Shown here one piece after another: positions 6,677 to 14,910 of a stretch of 19,552 nucleotides of DNA. Location: assembly GCF_044759095.2 (NCBI RefSeq), contig NZ_JBIYSM020000058.1, forward strand, positions 1-19,552, given 5' to 3'. Every line of letters starts with the position of its first letter. The stretch's first letter is position 1. The DNA is from JBIYSM02 sp044759095 (GTDB lineage Bacteria; Bacillota; Bacilli; Brevibacillales; Brevibacillaceae). Made by a program: the position numbers and the translations under genes. The notes beneath the pieces were generated by a model. That model did not search any database. It was not told the origin of the DNA and saw only the letters and a program-made list of their open reading frames with translations.

Positions 6677-7348
6677 ATGGAATATCGCCGCATTACAAGT
6701 ATTCAAGACCCGTTGTTTAAAAGCATGCATCAATTGATGCAAGAGGTGTTTCCTCCCGAAGAAGTATTGGAATTCGACCTGTGGAAAGAGCCTCTGGAAG
6801 ATCCGGGAATTCGCGTGTTTGTCGCTGTTCATGAGGGGCAGGTAGTAGGTGCCACGGAGTATCGCTATTATGAAGATTTTAATGTCGCCATGACAGATTT
6901 TACAATCATCGGCCGGGCAGGGCTTGGTATCGGTCGATTTTTAGCCCAAAAAAGGCTGGAGGATTTGAACTCCCTGGCCGCGGCCAATGGAAAGCAGTTA
7001 TTTGGGATGTTTGCCGAAATTTATGATCCTTATCGGGTAGAGCATTACGAATTTGGCGGAGTGAAGCCGATGGATCCCTATGTTCGCCGTGAGGTATTGT
7101 CTCATCTTGGTTACAAGCGTCTTGATTTCCCGTATGTCCACCCATCCTGGAACAACGATGGAGAGGCCGTAACCGGGCTCGACCTTTGCTTTCTTCCCAT
7201 GGACGATACCGTCAGCGAACTGCCAACGGATCTGATTGTGAAGTTTTTGAGACGCTATTACTCCGTCTTATCGAACAAGCCAAAGGCTTGGTATGAAATG
7301 GTCGAAAATCTGGAAGCGAAAGAAACGGTAGCGCTATTGCCCATTTAG
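6677..7348 (+). CDS. GNAT-like acyltransferase, divergent
   Basis: A 223-residue protein with a weaker GNAT pattern: VFVAVHEGQVVGATEYRYY (strands 2-3) and RAGLGIGRFLAQKRLEDL (80-97), matching the acyl-CoA binding loop R-x-x-G-x-G. The C-terminal half (GVKPMDPYVRREVLSHLGYKR onward) is not recognised. ATG at 6677 is chosen because GAGGAG lies 10 bases upstream; the ATG at 6668 is too close to that site and an ATG at 6626 overlaps the previous gene. Only 17 bp after the first GNAT, so co-transcribed. The pair may modify the same substrate that the nitrilase releases; this is inference. No convincing terminator follows (only AGGAAA/TTTCCT around a long loop near 7370-7400). Confidence 0.7.
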   Translation: MEYRRITSIQDPLFKSMHQLMQEVFPPEEVLEFDLWKEPLEDPGIRVFVAVHEGQVVGATEYRYYEDFNVAMTDFTIIGRAGLGIGRFLAQKRLEDLNSLAAANGKQLFGMFAEIYDPYRVEHYEFGGVKPMDPYVRREVLSHLGYKRLDFPYVHPSWNNDGEAVTGLDLCFLPMDDTVSELPTDLIVKFLRRYYSVLSNKPKAWYEMVENLEAKETVALLPI

Positions 7349-7445
7349 TAGAAGGATCGCAGTTTATAGGAAACAATCCCCCTTCTCCCCCTATTTTCCT
7401 TTAAAGCACATCGGCTGCATACGTACATCAGGCTCTGCTTGCATG

Positions 7446-7475
7446 TTGACGAAAAGATCGGGACGGACGTATGCT
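7446..7475 (+). promoter_or_regulatory. Candidate sigma-A promoter of the Gfo/Idh/MocA gene
   Basis: TTGACG (7446-7451), 18 bases, TATGCT (7470-7475), about 40 bases before the start codon. A second TTGACA at 7475-7480 has no good -10 partner. Confidence 0.4.
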
Positions 7476-7516
7476 TGACAAGTCAGAAAATATTTTCATG
7501 GGTAGGGGGAGTTTAC

Positions 7517-8476
7517 ATGAACCTTCAGCCACCGTATCGCATCGGTGTCATCGGTTTGGGCGTCATGGGAGAACGCCTGCTCACTGCCATGCTGAACCAT
7601 CCGCACTATCAGGTGGCAGCTGTCTGTGACGCATCTGCAGAAAGAGCACACCAGGTTTCGAACAACTCCGGCGGTGTTCCGTGGTATACCGATCACCGTC
7701 AGCTTTTGGCAAAAGAACAGCTTGACCTCGTCTATCTTGCGGTCCCGCCGAAATTCCACCACTCCATCGCCCTGGACGTGCTCGCTTGCGGCAAGCACCT
7801 GCTGTGCGAAAAGCCCTTGGCCAATTCGTTGGAGGAGGCCGAAGAAATGGTGCGCGCGGCGAAGCAGGCCGGTGTCATTCACGCCATGAATTTTCCGCTC
7901 TTCTACCGTCCGGTCTTTGCCGAAATGAAAGAACGTCTGGCCGGTATCGGCAGCATTCGCCGAATCGACATCGTCACTCATTTTCATCAGTGGCCCCGGC
8001 CCTGGCAGCAGACAGCCTGGCTCTCCGGACGTGAGCAGGGAGGCTTTGTCCGTGAAGTGATGCCGCACTTTATCCATTTCACACTGGCGTTGTTCGGACG
8101 GCTGCACAACGTGGAAGCCAAGCTGGAGTACCCGGAAGATCCAACCCTGTGTGAAACTGGCATTACCGCAACCATGCAGCTTGCGGACGGCACAACGGTC
8201 ACGGTAAACGGCTTGAGTCAAATCGCCAAACAGGAGCACTTGAGCTACACGGTTTACGGCACGGAAGGAACGCTGTCGGTCGTGAACTGGAGCAAGCTTT
8301 CGGCAGGCGGATTTGGAGAACCGCTGACGGAGATTCCGCTGGAAGAAACCGACCGTTTGGCCGGCCTTTTGGACAACCTGGCAGCAGCTTTGGCCGGACA
8401 AGAGAGCAGGCTGGTCAGCTTTGACACAGGCTATGAAGTGCAGCAGGTGTTGGAGGCGCTGTTGAACTCCAAATAG
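7517..8476 (+). CDS. Gfo/Idh/MocA-family oxidoreductase
   Basis: A 319-residue NAD(P)-dependent dehydrogenase of the family acting on sugars, inositols and related polyols. The Rossmann fingerprint is IGVIGLGVMGERL (9-21); AVPPKFHHSIALDVLACGKHLLCEKPLA contains the family motif CEKPLA (97-102) with catalytic-type Lys99; EVMPHFIHFTLALFG (180-194) corresponds to the conserved substrate-site helix carrying His184 and His187. The C-terminal beta-sheet domain is present. ATG at 7517 follows GGGGGAG at 5 bases and starts the protein just before the Rossmann strand; a frame from 7439 would add 26 unconserved residues. Monocistronic with its own terminator. Substrate not predictable. Confidence 0.92.
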   Translation: MNLQPPYRIGVIGLGVMGERLLTAMLNHPHYQVAAVCDASAERAHQVSNNSGGVPWYTDHRQLLAKEQLDLVYLAVPPKFHHSIALDVLACGKHLLCEKPLANSLEEAEEMVRAAKQAGVIHAMNFPLFYRPVFAEMKERLAGIGSIRRIDIVTHFHQWPRPWQQTAWLSGREQGGFVREVMPHFIHFTLALFGRLHNVEAKLEYPEDPTLCETGITATMQLADGTTVTVNGLSQIAKQEHLSYTVYGTEGTLSVVNWSKLSAGGFGEPLTEIPLEETDRLAGLLDNLAAALAGQESRLVSFDTGYEVQQVLEALLNSK

Positions 8477-8484
8477 TTGGTACG

Positions 8485-8512
8485 AGCTCCCGATTCCGGG
8501 AGCTTTTTATTT
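8485..8512 (+). terminator. Intrinsic terminator after Gfo/Idh/MocA gene
   Basis: AGCTCCC 8485-8491 pairs with GGGAGCT 8498-8504 around a six-base loop, followed by TTTTATTTG, 8 bases after the stop codon. Confidence 0.88.
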
Positions 8513-8538
8513 GTTCATTACAAAATTCATGGTACGAT
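8511..8538 (+). promoter_or_regulatory. Weak promoter candidate before the GNAT remnant
   Basis: TTGTTC 8511-8516, 16 bases, TACGAT 8533-8538, upstream of the small remnant frame. It may be the surviving promoter of the once intact gene. Confidence 0.25.
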
Positions 8539-8573
8539 TTGGAAGAAAATGAATACGGGAAGGGGGCATTGCA

Positions 8574-8726
8574 TTGAACAAAAAACAGCTGCTTGATCGA
8601 TTTACGCAGGAACTGCGGATTGACATTCAGATTCAGGTGGATGCAAGTCCCATGAGCAGACCGATTCTGGAGAAGAAAGGTTTCCAGTTTTTATCCTGTT
8701 CTTATCCCTGCATGATGACTGATTGA
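8574..8726 (+). pseudogene. Internally deleted GNAT acetyltransferase remnant
   Basis: A 50-codon frame starting at TTG with GGGAAGGGGG 7 bases upstream. Its first 20 or so residues (MNKKQLLDRFTQELRIDI) look like the N-terminus of a GNAT subfamily of roughly 250-270 residues. Its second part, VDASPMSRPILEKKGFQFLS then CSYPC, is the C-terminal end of a GNAT domain ('ASxxSRPIxEKxGF', the last helix and strand). The acetyl-CoA loop and everything between is missing, so the gene seems to have lost about 200 codons by an in-frame deletion. Ribosome site and promoter-like elements remain. A very small functional protein is possible but unlikely. Confidence 0.7.
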
Positions 8727-8741
8727 AAACGGAATAGAGAA

Positions 8742-8772
8742 GCGAGCCTCCCTGTCACAAAGGGAGGCTCGC
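8742..8772. terminator. Bidirectional 12-bp hairpin between convergent units
   Basis: GCGAGCCTCCCT 8742-8753 and AGGGAGGCTCGC 8761-8772 form a perfect 12-bp stem with a 7-base loop. It lies between the GNAT remnant (plus) and the end of the eight-gene minus operon, 7 bp beyond the dppF stop. T-rich stretches on both sides are short, so termination in either direction is likely but not textbook. Confidence 0.75.
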
Positions 8773-8779
8773 GACTTTA

Positions 8780-9751
8780 TCATGATTCATGCAGATGACA
8801 GGCGGCAAAATGACCGTTCTGGTCGACAGGCTTGAGCTCAGGACGATCCGTTTTGCATTTCTCTATCGCATAAGGACAGCGCGTGTGGAAGGCGCAGCCG
8901 CCAGGCGGATTGGACGGGTTGGGGACGTCCCCGCTAAGAATGATTCGCTGAGGCTTCGCATCCGGATTGGCCACGGGCGCCGCCGAGAGAAGCGCCTGTG
9001 TATAGGGATGTGCGGGCGAGGCGTACAGCGATTCCTTCGGGGCAAACTCGACCAGACGCCCCAGGTACATGACCCCTACTCTGTCACTGATGTGTTTCAC
9101 AACGCTAAGATCATGCGATATGAACAAATACGTCAGAGAGAATTGCTCCTGCAGATCCTGCAGCAGATTCAGAATCTGCGATTGGATCGAAACGTCAAGA
9201 GCGGACACCGGCTCATCGGCGACGATCAGGGACGGACGCAGGATCAGCGAGCGGGCGATTCCGATCCTCTGGCGCTGGCCGCCGCTAAACTCGTGCGGAT
9301 ACCGGTTGGCGTAGTGTCCGCCCAAACCGACCACTTCGAGAATCTCCTCCACTTTTTTCAGGCGCTCCTGCTTGCTGCCGACGCCGTGTATCTCCAGCGG
9401 CTCCAGCAAAATGTCCCGAACCTTCATTCTCGGATCAAGCGAGGCGTAGGGGTCCTGAAAGACGATCTGCAGCTCTTTGCGCAGCACCCGCAGCTCTCCC
9501 GCCGACAATTTGGTCAGGTTTTTCCCTTTGTAAATGACTTCCCCGCCGGTCGGGGGAATCAGATGGAGCAGTGTCCGGCCCGTAGTCGATTTGCCGCAGC
9601 CGCTCTCCCCGACAAGACCAACCGTTTCCCCCTTCATGATGGAGAACGTGACGCCGTCCACCGCTTTGACAAACGATTGCGGCTGAAACCACTTCGCTTT
9701 GATCGGGAAGTACTTTTTCAAATCATGAACCTGCAGCAGCGCTTCTGCCAT
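8780..9751 (-). CDS. dppF: Peptide ABC transporter ATP-binding protein, OppF/DppF type
   Basis: One of two cytoplasmic ATPases powering the peptide importer encoded upstream. The 323-residue protein has Walker A GESGCGKS (48-55), Q-loop Gln100, signature FSGGQRQR (156-163), Walker B LIVADEP (176-182) and switch His214. The C-terminal oligopeptide-transporter extension has the conserved cysteines in PPGGCAFHTRCPYAIEKC and CHL, which in characterised relatives can hold an iron-sulfur cluster. ATG at 9751 is preceded by AAAGGGGAG; the longer frame to 9961 is only read-through of the preceding gene. Its start overlaps the end of dppD by 29 bp, so the two are translationally linked. Opp or Dpp specificity cannot be decided from sequence. 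Confidence 0.95.
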   Translation of the reverse strand: MAEALLQVHDLKKYFPIKAKWFQPQSFVKAVDGVTFSIMKGETVGLVGESGCGKSTTGRTLLHLIPPTGGEVIYKGKNLTKLSAGELRVLRKELQIVFQDPYASLDPRMKVRDILLEPLEIHGVGSKQERLKKVEEILEVVGLGGHYANRYPHEFSGGQRQRIGIARSLILRPSLIVADEPVSALDVSIQSQILNLLQDLQEQFSLTYLFISHDLSVVKHISDRVGVMYLGRLVEFAPKESLYASPAHPYTQALLSAAPVANPDAKPQRIILSGDVPNPSNPPGGCAFHTRCPYAIEKCKTDRPELKPVDQNGHFAACHLHES

Positions 9752-10727
9752 GCTCCATCTCCCCTTTCCCCGCCAGCCAGCAGCGACAACGGTGCCCGTC
9801 TTGCACATCAAGCAGTGGCGGATTTTCCCTGCAGCTGGCACGCACGTACTCGCACCGCGGGGCAAACCGGCATCCGGCAGGCATGGCCGACGGGTGCGGT
9901 ACGGAACCCGGGATCGAGTAGAGGCGGTGTTTCTGCTGATCCAGAGTTGGAATCGAGGCAATCAGGCCCCGGGTGTAGGGATGCTGCGGATTCAGGAACA
10001 GCTCACGAACCGGAGCTTCTTCGATCACCTGACCCGCGTACATCACGACGACACGATCGCACATCTCCGCCACTACCCCCAAATCGTGAGTGATGAAGAT
10101 GATGGATGTGCCTTTCTGTTCCTTTAGCTTCCGCATCAGGTCGAGGATCTGCGCCTGAATCGTTACGTCCAGTGCGGTTGTCGGCTCGTCGGCGATCAAC
10201 AGCTTGGGATCGCACGACATGGCCATGGCGATCATCACACGCTGGCGCATGCCCCCGGACAGCTGGTGTGGATATTCCCGGACAATCTCCTCGGCTCGGG
10301 GGATGCCCACCATCCTCAGCATCTCAATCGACCGCTCTTTTGCCTCCCGTTTGGACAGGCCGAGGTGAAGGCGAATCTGTTCGCCCAGCTGCTCGCCGAC
10401 CGTATACACGGGATTGAGCGAAGTCATCGGCTCCTGAAAGATCATGGCGATTTCGTTCCCGCGAATCTTCCGCAGCTCGTCGTGGGACATGGCCGTGATC
10501 TCCTTGCCTTCAAACAGGATGCGTCCGCCGCTGACACGGCCTATGCCCTTCGGCAAGAGCCCCATGATGGAGAGCGAGGTTACGCTTTTTCCGCAGCCTG
10601 ACTCCCCGACGATTCCCAGTGTCTCTCCTGCATTCACATGAAAATCGATTCCGCTGACCGGATGAATGTCGCCGTCCTCGCCGCGAAAGGTAATTTGTAA
10701 TCGTTCAACTTGCAGAATCGGCTGCAT
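9723..10727 (-). CDS. dppD: Peptide ABC transporter ATP-binding protein, OppD/DppD type
   Basis: Partner ATPase of the peptide importer. The 334-residue protein carries Walker A GESGCGKS (41-48), Q-loop Gln98, signature LSGGMRQR (156-163) and Walker B LLIADEP (176-182), and the C-terminal cysteine-containing extension (GCRFAPRCEYVRASC, then HRCRCWL). The start is taken at the ATG of MQPILQVERL because GGTGA lies 5 bases before it and family members begin there; an ATG 12 bp upstream (10739) abuts AAAGG with no spacing. It follows the M20 gene by 17 bp. Confidence 0.94.
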   Translation of the reverse strand: MQPILQVERLQITFRGEDGDIHPVSGIDFHVNAGETLGIVGESGCGKSVTSLSIMGLLPKGIGRVSGGRILFEGKEITAMSHDELRKIRGNEIAMIFQEPMTSLNPVYTVGEQLGEQIRLHLGLSKREAKERSIEMLRMVGIPRAEEIVREYPHQLSGGMRQRVMIAMAMSCDPKLLIADEPTTALDVTIQAQILDLMRKLKEQKGTSIIFITHDLGVVAEMCDRVVVMYAGQVIEEAPVRELFLNPQHPYTRGLIASIPTLDQQKHRLYSIPGSVPHPSAMPAGCRFAPRCEYVRASCRENPPLLDVQDGHRCRCWLAGKGEMEHGRSAAAGS

Positions 10728-10744
10728 TCCAGTCACCATCCTTT

Positions 10745-11881
10745 CTAGCCGGCCGCTTTACCGACTGCCGTAGCCAGTATTTTCGCTCCGGATACAAGCG
10801 CGTCCGTGTCAAATGACATCTTCGGGTGATGCAGGCCGGGATGCAAACCGCAGCCCAGTCCCAGCATCGTTGCCGACAAATGGGGGTTGTGGTACGTGTA
10901 AAAGTGAAAGTCTTCGCCACCAGGCGAAACGCACGGCGGGACCACCTTGTCCTCCCCCAGCACGTCGGCGATCGCTTCCCGCAGTTGTTGGACGGCTCGC
11001 TCGTGAAAAGTGGCAGCAGGCACGGAACCTGTAACCTTCCACTCCACCGGTGTGCCGCGCAGCTCCCCCACATGATGCAGCACCTGCCCCGTCTTCTCCA
11101 GCAGCTCTTCCATGCCCGCGTTGGTTTGCGCCCGCAAATCGAGCTTGAATGTGGCCCGATCGGGAATGACGTTGGACGTCTCGCCACCCGCCTGCAGCTG
11201 GGTCATTTTTACGGAAAACGGGCAAGACGCTTCCAGACGAATGGACTGCAGCGCTTGAACCAGCAGGGAGGCCGTCTCAATCACGTTTTTCCCCCGCTCC
11301 GGCCGTGACGCATGCGCCTGCAGGCCGCTGATGGAGCCGTCAATCGAGGCGCTTGCACCGTGCAGGATGGCGGGGGCAGCCGTCCCATTGGCCAGTTCCA
11401 TGACCGGACGCAGGTGCACGCCGAACAGGGTTTCCACGTTCTCCAATGCGCCGTCCCGCATCATCTGCAGCGCTCCGCCCACCTTTTCTTCGGCAGGCTG
11501 AAAAATAAAGCGGATGGTCTTTTTCGGCTTTACCTTGCAGGCGGCCAACGCCAGGGCGGCATACAGAACCATGGTGCTGTGGCCGTCATGACCGCAGGAG
11601 TGATTGGGTCTGATGATGCCATCGACCTCCTGCACCAGCGCATCCATGTCAGCGCGCAGCGCCACCACTTGCTTCTCTTCTCCTTCGAGGTCAACCGTCA
11701 GCCCGTAATGGCCGGAGTATGTCCGCACGGTGAGCCCTGCTTCCCGCAAGCGATTGGCCAGATACTGCGAGGTCTTCTCTTCCTGCCAGCTGGGTTCAGC
11801 CAACTGGTGGAGTTCATGGTAAGTCTGGATGATCTCTTTCCGCTGCTCTTGCAAATAGCTGCAAACCATTTTCATGCTCAT
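10745..11881 (-). CDS. M20D-family amidohydrolase / N-acyl-amino acid deacylase
   Basis: A 378-residue metallo-hydrolase that removes an acyl group from an N-acylated amino acid; relatives include hippurate hydrolases, aminoacylases and N-acetyldiaminopimelate deacetylase. Visible metal ligands are Cys96 and His98 with His101 in CGHDGH, Glu131/Glu132 in QPAEE and His156 in FGVHLRP; GGEDFHFY and HHPKMSFD near the C-terminus are family motifs. It starts 4 bp after the racemase gene, so the two are made together. By analogy with the G. kaustophilus operon it may be the L-specific N-succinyl-amino acid desuccinylase; this is inferred from context. Alternative ATGs at codons 3 and 5 are possible. 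Confidence 0.9.
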   Translation of the reverse strand: MSMKMVCSYLQEQRKEIIQTYHELHQLAEPSWQEEKTSQYLANRLREAGLTVRTYSGHYGLTVDLEGEEKQVVALRADMDALVQEVDGIIRPNHSCGHDGHSTMVLYAALALAACKVKPKKTIRFIFQPAEEKVGGALQMMRDGALENVETLFGVHLRPVMELANGTAAPAILHGASASIDGSISGLQAHASRPERGKNVIETASLLVQALQSIRLEASCPFSVKMTQLQAGGETSNVIPDRATFKLDLRAQTNAGMEELLEKTGQVLHHVGELRGTPVEWKVTGSVPAATFHERAVQQLREAIADVLGEDKVVPPCVSPGGEDFHFYTYHNPHLSATMLGLGCGLHPGLHHPKMSFDTDALVSGAKILATAVGKAAG

Positions 11882-11885
11882 GGCT

Positions 11886-13013
11886 TTACCCTCTCGCCAA
11901 CACTTTGATAGCAGTGGTGTATTTGTTCAGCAGCTCCGGTACCGGTTGAAAACCGATGCCCGGCGCATCCGGGACGGCGATGGTGCCATCCGCAGCCACT
12001 TCCACTTCGGGAGAGATCACGTCTTCTTCCCAATAGCGGGATGAACCTGCCGTATCTCCGGGAAGCGTAAAGTTTGGAAGCGTGGTCACGGCGATGTTGT
12101 GCGCGCGACCGATCCCCGATTCCAGCATGCCGCCGCACCAGAGCGGAATCCCTTTTTCCTGACAAAGGTCGTGGATCCGTTTCGCCTCCGACAGTCCGCC
12201 CACACGGCCAACCTTCATGTTGATGATCCTCGTGCTGCCCAGCTCGATCGCTTTGCGCGCGTCTTCGTACGAGTGGATGCTTTCATCGAGACAAATCGGA
12301 GTCTTCAGCTCTTTCTGCAGCTGAGCGTGATCGATGATGTCGTCATGGGCCAGCGGCTGCTCAATCATCATCAGATCAAATTCGTCCAGCTGCTTGAGCA
12401 CCCCCACATCCTGCAAGGTGTAGGCAGAGTTGGCGTCGGCCATCATCGGAATGCCGCCAAAGCGCTGGCGCAGCGCACGGATCACCTCTACGTCCTTGCC
12501 CGGTGCGATCTTGATTTTCATGCGCCGATACCCCAATTCCAGGTACTTCTCCACATTGCGGAACAGATCGTCGATGTTGGCCTCGATCCCCAGGCTGATG
12601 CCCACTTCAATCTTCTCTTTGGTTCCTCCCAGCGCTTTTGCCAGCGGGATGCCCTGTTCCTTGGCGTACAGATCCCAGTAGGCTCCCTCTATGGCCGATT
12701 TCGCCATATTGTTGCGCCGGATGGGTACGAACAGTTCACGAAGCTCGTCGGGATGAGCGATTTCTCCTCTGTCAAATACCATCGGGATCAGGAAGTCCTC
12801 CAACACGTGCCAGGCCGTGCCTACTGTCTCTTCGCTGTAGAGCGGTTGGCCTGAAACCACGCACTCTCCGTAACCGATATGATCTTTGGTGTGGACTTCC
12901 ACCAGGATGAAGTCCCGCACCTGCTGGGTGCCAAAACTGGTTTGAAACGGGGATTTCAGTTTCATACACATCTTGCGAAGCACGATTTTATCAGCTTTCA
13001 TCAGCACATCCAT
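11886..13013 (-). CDS. menC: o-Succinylbenzoate synthase / N-succinylamino acid racemase
   Basis: Enolase-superfamily enzyme, 375 residues, of the OSBS/NSAR family. Catalytic residues: Lys166 and Lys168 in KIK, metal ligands Asp193 (ADANSAY), Glu218 (MIEQPL) and Asp243 (CLDES), and the second acid/base Lys267 (INMKVGRVGG). NNMAKSAIEGA (101-111) and GMLESGIGRAHN (295-306) are closely like the Geobacillus and Amycolatopsis racemases. The symbol follows the family name, but there are no other menaquinone genes here and the neighbours are peptide transport and an acylase, so racemisation of N-succinyl amino acids is the likelier job. ATG at 13013 touches its AAGGAAGG; a GTG 6 bp or an ATG 12 bp further in are alternative starts. 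22 bp follow the permease stop. Confidence 0.92.
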   Translation of the reverse strand: MDVLMKADKIVLRKMCMKLKSPFQTSFGTQQVRDFILVEVHTKDHIGYGECVVSGQPLYSEETVGTAWHVLEDFLIPMVFDRGEIAHPDELRELFVPIRRNNMAKSAIEGAYWDLYAKEQGIPLAKALGGTKEKIEVGISLGIEANIDDLFRNVEKYLELGYRRMKIKIAPGKDVEVIRALRQRFGGIPMMADANSAYTLQDVGVLKQLDEFDLMMIEQPLAHDDIIDHAQLQKELKTPICLDESIHSYEDARKAIELGSTRIINMKVGRVGGLSEAKRIHDLCQEKGIPLWCGGMLESGIGRAHNIAVTTLPNFTLPGDTAGSSRYWEEDVISPEVEVAADGTIAVPDAPGIGFQPVPELLNKYTTAIKVLARG

Positions 13014-13035
13014 TCCTTCCTTGATGGGTTGCGGT

Positions 13036-13950
13036 TCAGTCTACCTTCGGATCCAGCAGATCGCGGATGCGATCCCCTGCCAGATTAATGCCCAGTACCG
13101 TAATCAGGATGGCGATGCCGGGCAGCGTCGCCAACCACCACGCCGTAGCGATGTACGGACGACCCGTACTCATCATGAAACCCCAACTCGGCGTGGGAGA
13201 ACTGACACCCAGCCCCAAAAAACTGAGGGAAGACTCCATCAGGATGGCGCGGGCCATGGCGAGTGTGGCGAGCACGATCACGGACGGTAAACAGTTGGGA
13301 AGCAGGTGTCTCCAGATGATCCGCCAGTGACGGCTTCCCAGCGCATAGCCTGCCTGGATGAATTCCTGCTCGCGAAGATTGATGACGTCGCCACGCACGA
13401 GGCGGGCGTATTGCGTCCAGTCGGTCAGGCCAAGGACGAGAATCATGTTCAAAAGGCTGGGCCCCATCACGGCGATCGTGGCCAGCGCCAGCAGGATAAA
13501 GGGAAAGGCCATCATAATGTCGATGACGGTGGAGATGGCAAAATCCGTTTTTCCCCGAAAGTAGCCAGCCAAAATCCCTAATGCCGTGCCCAGCACCAGC
13601 GAGATCACCACCGCGAAGAAGCCGACGGAAAGGGAAATGCGCGAGCCGTACACCAGTCGGGACCAGACATCCCGTCCTACTTCATCCGTGCCCAGCCAGT
13701 GCTCCCAGCTTCCCCCGTCCTGCCAGACCGGCGGCAGCAGCTTTTTTTCCAGGTTGACCTCAATGGGATCGTGGCTGGTAAGAAGCGGAGCCGCGATCGA
13801 CATAAAAGCGACCAGCAGGACCATCACGAGGCCAATCATTCCAACGGGATTTTTCACGAACTTCCGATACTTCCGCTTCCACTCGGGAACGGCCGGCTTT
13901 GGTGCTCCTGCAACCGATTGGGCGGCAGTTTCCAGCCCTGCGTTACTCAT
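13036..13950 (-). CDS. dppC: Peptide ABC transporter permease, DppC/OppC type
   Basis: Inner-membrane permease subunit, 304 residues. It has an N-terminal cytoplasmic tail, a first membrane helix at about 36-56, the periplasm-side motif HWLGTDEVGRDVWSRLVYGS (84-103) diagnostic of the DppC/OppC group, and the ATPase-coupling EAA loop EFIQAGYALGSRHWRIIWRH (196-215). Further membrane helices lie at about 107-130, 142-165 and near the C-terminus. ATG with GAGGTGA upstream, 17 bp after dppB. Pairs with DppB to form the channel. Confidence 0.95.
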   Translation of the reverse strand: MSNAGLETAAQSVAGAPKPAVPEWKRKYRKFVKNPVGMIGLVMVLLVAFMSIAAPLLTSHDPIEVNLEKKLLPPVWQDGGSWEHWLGTDEVGRDVWSRLVYGSRISLSVGFFAVVISLVLGTALGILAGYFRGKTDFAISTVIDIMMAFPFILLALATIAVMGPSLLNMILVLGLTDWTQYARLVRGDVINLREQEFIQAGYALGSRHWRIIWRHLLPNCLPSVIVLATLAMARAILMESSLSFLGLGVSSPTPSWGFMMSTGRPYIATAWWLATLPGIAILITVLGINLAGDRIRDLLDPKVD

Positions 13951-13967
13951 CGCTAATCACCTCACAT

Positions 13968-14882
13968 TTAGCCAGATTTAATTTTCGGATTGAGGTAGCG
14001 GTACATGCTGTCGACGCTGAAATTCATCGCGGCCACAATCAGGGCAAGCACGACAACACATGCCTGCACCAGCGGATAGTCTGCGGTGTAGATGGCTTTG
14101 ACAACCAGCTGCCCGACGCCCGGCCAGGCAAAAACCGTCTCGGTTACAACCGCCCCGCCCAGGAGCTTTCCGATTTGAAAGCCGATCACCGTGATGATGG
14201 GAATCGCCGCATTTTTCAGCGCGTGCTTGTAAATAACCACCTGTTCCGCCAATCCTTTGGAGCGAGCTGTACGGATGTAGTCCTGCTGCAGCACCTCGAG
14301 CATGCTGGAACGGACGATTCTGAGCGTGGTGGGCGCCACCCAAACGGCCAGTGTAAAGGCAGGCATGATCAAGTGGGCCCAGGTTCCTCTGCCGGAAACA
14401 GGCAGCCAGTGGAGCTTGACGCCGAACAGGAGCATCAACATGATCCCGGTCCAGAAGATCGGCATGGATTGTCCCAGAAAAACGACGACGGTTACTACGT
14501 TTTCCGAAAAGGAATTGCGATTTACTGCCGAGTAGATACCGAGCGGAATCGCGATTACCACGCTTAACAGGGTGGCATACAGCGTCAGCTCCAACGTGGC
14601 GGGCATTCGCTCCAGCACGACATCCAGTGACGGCTGGTGAAACTTCAGGGACTCTCCGAAATCTCCCTGTGCCGCCTGTGCCAAAAAGCTGACGTATTGT
14701 TCAGACAACGGCCGGTCAAACCCCATCTGGTGACGGAACGCCTCAATCTCTTCCTGCGTCGCCTCCGGCGGCAGCATCAACAGGACCGGGTCACCCGACA
14801 GGTGAATGAGAAAAAACGCAATGGTCGAAATTCCAAACAACACCAGCACGATTCGCAAACACTGCTTTAACAACGCTCCCAC
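13968..14882 (-). CDS. dppB: Peptide ABC transporter permease, DppB/OppB type
   Basis: Inner-membrane permease subunit, 304 residues. The first helix is at about 7-28, followed by HLSGDPVLLMLP (27-38) and HQMGFDRPLSEQY (51-63), typical of the DppB/OppB group; the EAA coupling loop is DYIRTARSKGLAEQVVIYKH (201-220). Starts at GTG (14880-14882) with AGGAGG at 8 bases. A perfect stem-loop lies between this gene and the binding-protein gene upstream. Confidence 0.95.
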   Translation of the reverse strand: MGALLKQCLRIVLVLFGISTIAFFLIHLSGDPVLLMLPPEATQEEIEAFRHQMGFDRPLSEQYVSFLAQAAQGDFGESLKFHQPSLDVVLERMPATLELTLYATLLSVVIAIPLGIYSAVNRNSFSENVVTVVVFLGQSMPIFWTGIMLMLLFGVKLHWLPVSGRGTWAHLIMPAFTLAVWVAPTTLRIVRSSMLEVLQQDYIRTARSKGLAEQVVIYKHALKNAAIPIITVIGFQIGKLLGGAVVTETVFAWPGVGQLVVKAIYTADYPLVQACVVVLALIVAAMNFSVDSMYRYLNPKIKSG

Positions 14883-14910
14883 ATGCTTCCCCTCCTCCCT
14901 GATGTGGATA

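Noticed and set aside
7496..8401. 301-codon minus-strand frame opposite the Gfo/Idh/MocA gene
   Set aside because: Shadow of a well-conserved gene; no ribosome site and no recognisable domain.
8789..10093. 434-codon plus-strand reading frame opposite the two ATPase genes
   Set aside because: It is antisense to two overlapping genes with complete Walker and signature motifs; its translation is arginine- and glutamine-rich with no domain, as expected from codon bias of the opposite strand.
11886..13013. L-Ala-D/L-Glu dipeptide epimerase (YkfB type), suggested by the dpp-like neighbours
   Set aside because: NNMAKSAIEGA, the KIK pair and GMLESGIGRAHN fit the OSBS/NSAR family much better; YkfB-type epimerases have a different C-terminal pattern (typically DxD rather than this motif).
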